Shown here in pieces: positions 58,415-64,000 of a stretch of 64,000 bases of DNA. The position numbers and the translations under genes are program-made. The notes below the pieces were generated by a model. The model did not search any database. It saw only the letters and a list, made by a program, of their open reading frames with translations, and had not been told where the DNA came from. Source of the DNA: Saccopteryx bilineata (Eukaryota; Chordata; Mammalia; Chiroptera; Emballonuridae); NCBI RefSeq assembly GCF_036850765.1, contig NC_089491.1:186909520-186973519 (forward strand). Direction: 5' to 3'. The stretch's first letter is position 1. Every line of letters begins with the position of its first letter.

Positions 58415-59150
58415 GTTCAGGAAAAGGTTCCCCTTCTCCACACACTGACAAAGAGGACACTGCTTCTCCGCCTTCACCTTTGGTGTCTGTCTATTCACTT
58501 CTGTAACATCCTTGCAAGTTAGGTAAGGTATCACAGCTCTAAGAGCTGAGGAAACTGAGCACAGACCCTAGTGGCTATCAGAGGCCCATGCGTGGTGAAT
58601 GGGATGGGGGTGGGGGGTTGGAACTCAGTGTAGGCCAGCCTTCACAAACCTGTGTGCTTTCTTTTCCTGAATTCCTCCCTCCTTTATTTTCAGCAACTCC
58701 TCCCCCCCCCAAAAAAAAGAAAAAGAAAAAGAAAAGAAAGAAAGAATAAAGGTTTTAAGTATGGTTGCCTTCTTCAGACATTTTGGTTTACTGTTTTCTA
58801 CCTTTTTCAGAAACTGGCCTTGTTCAAGAAGGCGAAACAAGAGGCTTCATATAGCTGGACTTTAGGATTCATTGCAATGGAAGGAATCAATATCCTTCAG
58901 TCAAAGACGTGCAACCCCTCATCTGTGTTTTATGTTTTCTTTTTACATTAGAGTTAAGTTTCAAAGGCCTGTTGGAAGCAACCTTTGGGCAGACATTCTG
59001 GCAGTTTTTGTGATAAATTCTATTTGGCTTGCTATAGTTCACTGTGTCCAACAAGGAGTAACCTTGACCTAGTTGGGAACTGGTAAATACCAAAAAATTT
59101 GGTATTTATCTATATTTGAGCTCCCTTTGAGCCTCTCAATTTCATCTTCC
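58415..59150. other. Unassigned, with an (AAAAG)n patch
   Basis: A-rich simple repeat at 58711-58745 after a C run. Short frames only. No gene. Confidence 0.45.
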
Positions 59151-59152
59151 TC

Positions 59153-59357
59153 TTTTTTTAAAAGTTTATTGGTTCTAGAGAGAGAGGAAAGGGGGTAGAG
59201 AGAGAGTGTGTGAAAAAATGGGAGAGAAAGAGGAAGAATATTAATTTGTTGTTCCTTATTTATGAATTCATTGGTTGATTCAGTCCCTACTAGGACTGAA
59301 CCTGCAACCTTGTCAAGCTGGCACTACACTCTAACCAATTGAGCACCTGGCCAGGGT
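59153..59357 (-). repeat. tRNA-SINE, VES-like older type, antisense
   Basis: Reverse order: CTTATTTATGAATTCATTGG, CCTACTAGGACTGAACCTGC and AGCACCTGGCCAGGGTT. Confidence 0.85.
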
Positions 59358-59457
59358 TCATTATCCTCTTTTTAAGTTATAAGAATGAGGTGTAATTGGC
59401 ATCTATCTTCAATCTTAGTATCCTAACATTTACTTATTAATTATTATTCTATTTTTT

Positions 59458-59824
59458 GGCCCTGGCTGGTTGGCTCAGCAGTAGAGCGTCGGCCTGGCGT
59501 GCGGGAGACCCGGGTTCGATTCCCGGCCAGGGCACATAAGAGAAGCGCCCATTTGCTTCTCCACCCCCCCCCCCTCCTTCCTCTCTGTCTCTCTCTTCCC
59601 CTCCCGCAGCCAAGGCTCCATTGGAGCAAGGATGGCCCGGGCGCTGGGGATGGCTCCTTGGCCTCTGCCCCAGGCGCTAGAGTGGCTCTGGTCGCGGCAG
59701 AGCTATGCCCCGGAGGGGCAGAGCATCGCCCCTGGTGGACGTGCCGGGTGGATCCCGGTCGGGCGCATGCGGGAGTCTGTCTGTCTCTCCCCGTTTCCAG
59801 CTTCAGAAAAATACAAAAAAAAAA
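59458..59824 (+). repeat. tRNA-derived SINE, long family
   Basis: Complete. Perfect 17-bp target duplication AATTATTATTCTATTTT (59439-59455 and 59825-59841). Among the youngest copies by its exact flanks. Confidence 0.96.
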
Positions 59825-59934
59825 AATTATTATTCTATTTTCTAACGTTCTGATTTAGAGACCCAAATGTTTGTCTCCAAAGATGGAAGAGGAAGATTAA
59901 AACAATAATTTTTAGTAAGCACTCTTTCAGCTAT

Positions 59935-60135
59935 TAATTCATTTATTCAACAGATTTTATTTAGTGCCTGCTATAGGCCAGGCACTCCACTAGGTGTTTG
60001 GGAAACAAAGGTAAGATAGGGTTCTTGCCTGTAAGGGGCACAGTGCAGAGGGACAAGTAGACACATGACTAGATAGTTACAATTGTGAGCCCAGTAATTA
60101 ATATACAAAATACTATAGGATGGAATCACAGAAGA
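59935..60135 (-). mobile_element. L2 3' end, antisense
   Basis: TTCATTTATTCAACAGATTT, then AGTGCCTGCTATAGGCCAGG and CACTCCACTAGGTGTTTGGG, match the antisense 3' end of LINE2. Confidence 0.75.
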
Positions 60136-60600
60136 CAGGCACTTCACCTACCCCAGAGGAGATCAAGCAGGCTTCAGGAAGAACATAAACCATATTAATG
60201 AAGATCTGTAATTCATTTGGCTAAACTGGGCATGGGAGAGGGTGTTCAGGTTTCTTTTCTTTTTTTCTTTTACTTTTTATGAGTTTATTTGAGCCAAACT
60301 GGCAACATATGCCGGGAGCAAGATCTTAAATGCTTTCTGTTTAGGCTTTTTGAATTAGACAAATCTGTATTTGGGATAAAACATCCAATAACATATATTT
60401 GGTAAAATATATGCCAAATTTGTAGCTAATAATTTATTTTCAAGAAGGACAGGGTCTAATATAAATAAGAAAACATCAAGGTTGTAGGACTAGAGCTAGA
60501 AGTTGTTGGGCTTATTTAAAAGTTTCCTTCCTTTTTATCCTATTGATTTTGAGAGAGAGAAGGGGGGAGGAGAGGAAGAGAAAGAAAAGCACCTATCATG
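60136..60600. other. Mostly unassigned; truncated SINE at the right
   Basis: 60513-60600 (TTTTTATCCTATTGATTTTG then a GA tract) looks like the tail end of an antisense VES-like SINE. The rest is unassigned. Confidence 0.5.
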
Positions 60601-60806
60601 GGTGTCATATAAAATAGTGGTCCCCAACCTTTTTTTGGGCATGGATCGGTTTAATGTCAGAAAATATTTTCACAGACTGGCCTTTAGGGTGGGACGGATA
60701 AATGTATCACGTGACCGAGACAAGCGTCAAGAGTGAGTCTTAGACAGATGTAACAGAAGGAATCTGGTCATTTTTAAAAAAATAAAACATCGTTCAGACT
60801 TAAATA

Positions 60807-61363
60807 TAAGGTCTACCAGAAAGTTCTGTCCGTTTTTGGAATAAAACAAAATACAAATTTTTCTTACTGTCAATAAATTTTATTAAATAATATATTATTA
60901 TTAATGATTTCTTGCCAGCATGAGGGCAATTTGTATATCCCATTTTTGAAAAATGTTTTATCTTTTGATGCAAAAAATTGAACGAGTGCTTGTTTGATAT
61001 CTTCTTCATTTTTGAATTTTTTGCCCTTCAAAAAATTTTTGAAGGACAAAAACAAGTGATAGTCGGAGGGTGCTAAGTCCGGGGAATATGGTGGATGCAA
61101 CAGACATGCTTCTGTAGCATTTCTTCCTTGTTGAAATTCGTAAAAATTACAGTGGCATAAATGAACTTTATCAGTAGCCATGGGTACACTATCGCTTCAC
61201 ACATAAGACTAACGTGAATCAACTTTGTTTTAATTAATTCGCTACGTCAGTATGTATACATTAAGTGATAAAAATAGAGAGGCACACATGCGCCAAATAA
61301 ACATGTGCTTACGTGTGGAAACTTGTTGTGATAGAAACGGACAGAACTTTCCGGTAGACCTTA
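60807..61363 (-). mobile_element. Mini-mariner element, 557 bp
   Basis: Terminal inverted repeats TAAGGTCTACCAGAAAGTTC (left) and, reverse-complemented, TAAGGTCTACCGGAAAGTTC (right). TA target duplications at 60805-60806 and 61364-61365, and removing the element restores the host sequence CTTAAATATAAATAAAAC. It is internally deleted: mariner elements are normally about 1.3 kb. It carries an open transposase-derived frame (60870-61181). Confidence 0.95.
60870..61181 (-). pseudogene. In-frame fused mini-transposase of mariner
   Basis: 103-codon open frame. It starts MATDKVHLCHCNFYEFQQGR, which is the usual N-terminus of a mariner transposase (start of the first helix-turn-helix). It then jumps after NATEAC to LLHPPYSPDLAPSDYHLF, the block with the third catalytic Asp (SPDLAPSDYHLF), and runs to the normal C-terminal region FFASKDKTFFKNGIYKLPSC. 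About 240 residues between, including the first two catalytic Asp and most of the DNA-binding domain, are missing compared with a typical 345-residue enzyme. It cannot transpose. Whether it is transcribed is unknown. Confidence 0.88.
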
Positions 61364-61534
61364 TATAAATAAAACAGAAATAATGTAAGTTATTTATTCT
61401 TTCTCTGTGGACCAGTACCAAATGGCCCATGGACCGGTACCGGTCCGCAGCCTGGGGATTGGGGACCGTTGATATAAAGTGTTAATTGGTGTGTCATGAA
61501 TATTTTGTAATATGGGCATTGAAATGGCAAAACA

Positions 61535-61566
61535 TATCACTTCTCGGCCTTTTGGCTAAAATCAAG
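61535..61566 (+). pseudogene. RNU2: U2 snRNA 5'-end retropseudogene (32 bp)
   Basis: ATCACTTCTCGGCCTTTTGG then CTAAAATCAAG is the first 31 or so bases of U2 snRNA with two changes (position 4 and position 25). It is flanked by a perfect 15-bp duplication TGAAATGGCAAAACA (61520-61534 and 61567-61581). There is no A tail. It is a 3'-truncated snRNA insertion of the kind described for U2 pseudogenes; it has no promoter and is not functional. Confidence 0.93.
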
Positions 61567-61974
61567 TGAAATGGCAAAACAATTGAAATAAATATCTAGA
61601 TTCAAATAAAGCGTGATTACTAAAGTGGATAAAAGTAAATACATGTGAAAATAACAATATAAAAGTGTAAAAAGTAGTCATCTAAAATTAACTGAGTGTG
61701 CATTATACTATTTTATGTATTCTTTAAGATTATATATTATATACTTTTTCATGTGCATGTGTTCTGTATTATCTGTTCATCAATACTCTAACTCCTGAGA
61801 CCAATCATGTATACAAAAAGATATAAACATTAAAATCATATAGGTCAAGAAAGGTTATCTAAGCTGATTCTCAAACACCTGAATAAAATAGAGTGAATAC
61901 ATTAGGTTATGGATGCTTATAGTGGATATAAGAAATAAAAAGATCATAATAAAGTGATTAACTTTGATCTATTA

Positions 61975-62234
61975 CAGCAATTTTCAACCACAAGAATTTT
62001 TAAAACATGCAATACTGGACTATTTAGTCAGGGTCACTGACCTCTTTTCCCTTAGATTGTCAAATAAAAAAAAATGACAACAGCCAACGGAACAATGGTC
62101 ATCAGGTGTCAATTAATCAAAATTATCTCTATTTTTTTGTCAGATCAGCAAAAAATGTAATATATTTTTGGTGTGCTGCAGTTTCAGTAATTAGTTTATT
62201 TGTGCCATGAGATGATAAGGATTGAAAATTATTC
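61975..62234 (-). mobile_element. hAT MITE, 260 bp, nearest mobile element to the HMGB1 promoter
   Basis: Left CAGCAATTTTCAACCACAAG. The right end, reverse-complemented, is GAATAATTTTCAATCCTTAT. Target duplication ATCTATTA (61967-61974) and ATCAATTA (62235-62242), 7 of 8. The internal phrases (GCATGTTTTAAAAATTCTTG in reverse) match a bat-type non-autonomous hAT I recall. Orientation given by that memory. Confidence 0.82.
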
Positions 62235-62242
62235 ATCAATTA

Positions 62243-63239
62243 CATTAGGGGGAGTTGGCTGGTGGATTTAAAAGTGTATAATCATAGCATTAGAGGGGTG
62301 AAAAGGGAGAAGTCTGTTATAATTGAATATGAGTGTGTTCTGCTCAGGCTAAGGAGAGCTAGATAAGTTTCATAAAGCATTAATATATGTGTATGGTCTT
62401 CAGCAGTTTGGTCCATACAGCTAACACATTTTCTTTACAGACATAATAAATGTGTCTATTACTACCAGCCAGCTTGGTAAACTAGAAGAAAGTACAGCCT
62501 GTGGATTGGGGTATAGAACTCCGTTCCTTCATCTAGTCCTTCAGGTAACCATATCCCTACAGTTTCTGTAATCCTAGAGCAGGTACATGGATGCACTAAG
62601 TGGTGTGATGGGAGGGGGAGATAGCATCACAAGGATTCGTTTGATTATAACAGTAATCCACACCAAGTCAAATAAAATAGCCAAACAGTTAAAAACGTAG
62701 TCTTTAATGAATTTGTTAATTCTAGCAGGCCCTCGCAAACATTTCCTGCCAGAGTACCCCATATCAAAAAGAAATAGCTGTGCTTTAATTACAAGGAATA
62801 ATTATTCGATTTCCAGGAAGTTAAGACAGTGCTTTGTATTTAAATAAAAAGTTCTAAACACGCTGTGAAACTCGATCAAACCAACAAAAGGGGTGAAACC
62901 GAATGCCTGTGCAGCGAGTCAGAATTTCAGCTGCTCAGCAAGCCTGACGTTACGGCTTAGAAGCCCAGAAAAGGGGCATTTTAAAACCGACCGACCGGAT
63001 CATGTCACTTTCTTATAGGAAAAGCTCTACCTTTGCAGAGATCTAGTGTAATGCAACCACATGCTGTCGAGGGGCCCCAATCTTGCTGCCTTCAACTCTC
63101 TGCACTGGTAGGAGCCCAGGTTTTCAGGGCACGGGACCTCAGACTGTTTCCCTCACTTTTGAGGGTCTGTTGAAATTCTGGGGTCTCTTTTCTCAACATC
63201 TTTGCAAGTGAGTTTGCGGTAGGGGGGGAGGCATGTGGG
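62243..63239. other. Repeat-free upstream flank of the HMGB1 promoter
   Basis: I see no SINE, LINE or DNA transposon. It includes TGACGTTA (62945-62952), a CRE/ATF-like site. GC rises toward the promoter. A clean stretch next to a housekeeping promoter suggests regulatory constraint, which is inference. Confidence 0.55.
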
Positions 63240-63594
63240 TGTCTGTTTTGCTTGAGGAGTTCGAGACTCTCGTGGAGAAGTCAGGCCCGCGCCGCTCCGG
63301 CGACCGCTCCGGCGTGGGGCCGACTCGGGTTAGACACATGCACACACACCATAGAGCTTGCTTTCCCGTAGCAGCTGCTGCCTCTGCCTCTGCCTCTCCC
63401 GCCTCAGCCTCCTTGCCCGGCATCCACACACATTCAGATTTGCGCGCTGTTTCAATCCTTGATGACGTGTCCCCGGAGACAGCCAATAGCCGACGGGCTC
63501 TGGTCAGGACAATGGGAGGGAGCGGGCCAATGAGCGAGTCCCGTGAGTTGGCGGTAGCCAATAGGAGGCGCGCTGGCTGGAGAGTAATGTTACA
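63240..63594 (+). promoter_or_regulatory. HMGB1: HMGB1 CpG-island promoter with three CCAAT boxes
   Basis: GC- and CpG-rich, no TATA box. Three CCAAT boxes in the same orientation, each with good NF-Y context: AGCCAATAG (box 63483-63487), GGCCAATGA (63527-63531) and AGCCAATAG (63558-63562), spaced 44 and 31 bp. A CRE-like TGACGTG lies at 63463-63469. This layout fits the broad, constitutive expression of HMGB1, a chromatin protein. Assignment rests on the adjoining exon. The antisense 122-codon frame at 63193-63561 is a chance frame of CpG-rich DNA. Confidence 0.85.
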
Positions 63595-63724
63595 GAGCGG
63601 AGAGAGTGAGGAGGCTGCGTCTGGCTCCCGCTCTCACAGCCATTGCAGTACATTGAGCTCCATAGAGACAGCGCCGGTGCAAGTCGAGCCGGACGGGCAC
63701 TGGGCGACTCTGTGCTCGCTGAGG
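63595..63724 (+). other. HMGB1: HMGB1 exon 1 (untranslated)
   Basis: GTGAGGAGGCTGCGTCTGGC, CACAGCCATTGCAGTACATT and GAGCTCCATAGAGACAGCGC follow the order of the human HMGB1 5' untranslated region as I recall it, ending CTCGCTGAGG. In the mRNA that last GAGG is followed by the next exon (AAAAATAAC...) that holds the start codon. Here a perfect donor GTGAGT follows instead (63725-63730). A splice donor and a CpG promoter show this is the real gene rather than one of the many intronless HMGB1 pseudogenes. HMGB1 encodes a two-HMG-box nuclear DNA-bending protein with an acidic tail, also released as an inflammatory signal. The first base is uncertain by about 20 bp. Confidence 0.9.
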
Positions 63725-64000
63725 GTGAGTCCCGGGCGGCGCGGCAGCGGGGAGGGCACCTCCGGCAGCGCCCGGGCCGCGCGGCAGCGGGATCCGGCGG
63801 CCGGGAGCGGCGGGTCGGGATCCACACAAAGGCGGATGAGGGGGGACGAGGGGGGGAAACTGCGCACGGAGCGAGCCCGGGGCGCCGAGCCCTGCCCCGC
63901 GCCGGACCCCGCTCCCGGTCCCGCTCGCCGAGCGCCGCAGCCCCGCGACCGCGCCGCTCGCCCGCTGGCCTCCGCGCTGACTGCTGCAAAAAAATTTTTT
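63725..64000 (+). other. HMGB1: HMGB1 intron 1, 5' part (CpG-rich)
   Basis: Begins with donor GTGAGT and continues as CpG-island sequence to the window edge, ending in an A/T run (CAAAAAAATTTTTT). The coding exons are beyond the window. The 161-codon antisense frame (63504-63989) is a chance frame of GC-rich DNA and not a gene. Confidence 0.85.

Larger units (their letters stand above)
60615..61471. mobile_element. hAT MITE hosting a mariner
   Basis: Left end TAGTGGTCCCCAACCTTTTT. The right end, reverse-complemented, is CAACGGTCCCCAATCCCCAG. Target duplication ATATAAAA (60607-60614) and ATATAAAG (61472-61479), 7 of 8. Palindromic GGACCGGTACCGGTCC lies at 61431-61446. After removing the mariner the element is about 300 bp and non-coding. 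Confidence 0.92.

Noticed and set aside
61536..61568. Functional U2 snRNA gene
   Set aside because: Only the first 31 or so bases are present, with no proximal promoter element or 3' box, and a target duplication on both sides.
63595..63724. HMGB1 processed pseudogene
   Set aside because: A splice donor follows the exon and a CpG promoter precedes it. A processed copy would continue directly into the start-codon exon.
63504..63989. 161-codon minus-strand open frame in the CpG island
   Set aside because: Arg/Pro/Ala-rich, as expected of chance frames in GC-rich DNA. It lies antisense across the HMGB1 promoter and exon 1 with no family motif.

Overview
The window is mammalian nuclear DNA, almost certainly from a bat. 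The evidence is the dense set of tRNA-derived SINEs of the 'GCCCTGGCCGGTTGGCTCAG' and 'CCTGACCTGTGGTGGCGCAG' types, which I associate from memory with horseshoe bats and relatives (Rhinolophoidea). It also holds many cut-and-paste and rolling-circle DNA transposons (hAT, mariner, pogo/Tigger-like, piggyBac-like, Helitron), a mix typical of bats among mammals. The genus is inferred, not proven.

The only real host gene I can support is at the right edge. A CpG-island promoter with three CCAAT boxes (63240-63600) is followed by an untranslated first exon (about 63595-63724) and a GTGAGT splice donor at 63725. I recognise this exon as HMGB1 exon 1 on the + strand, so the HMGB1 coding exons lie beyond the window. 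The first 63 kb is then the upstream flank of HMGB1. No intact protein-coding gene is visible there, and most open reading frames are translations of SINEs or L1, or chance frames.

Layout: 1-7 kb holds old L1, hAT-like and SINE copies. 7.03-8.41 kb is a decayed Helitron carrying Pif1 helicase remnants, followed by L1 pieces to 10.7 kb. 10.95-11.33 kb is a Tigger-like MITE. 11.4-24 kb holds L1, MIR and L2 relics and SINEs. 24.7-25.3 kb is an NDUFA8 processed pseudogene. 29.96-30.5 kb is a possible retrocopy of unknown parent. 33.1-33.8 kb is a probable solo LTR. 34-44 kb is SINE-rich. 44.9-49.7 kb contains two hAT elements and a pogo-like element. 53-62.3 kb carries more hAT MITEs, a piggyBac-like MITE, a mini-mariner nested in a hAT element, and a tiny U2 snRNA retropseudogene. 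From 62.25 kb to the promoter I see no mobile element.

The most notable finds are the mini-mariner with an in-frame fused transposase ORF, nested in a hAT element; the 32-bp U2 fragment with a perfect 15-bp target duplication; two oppositely oriented copies of one hAT family with different internal deletions; and the HMGB1 promoter with its repeat-free upstream block. I found no evidence of a new multi-gene system.
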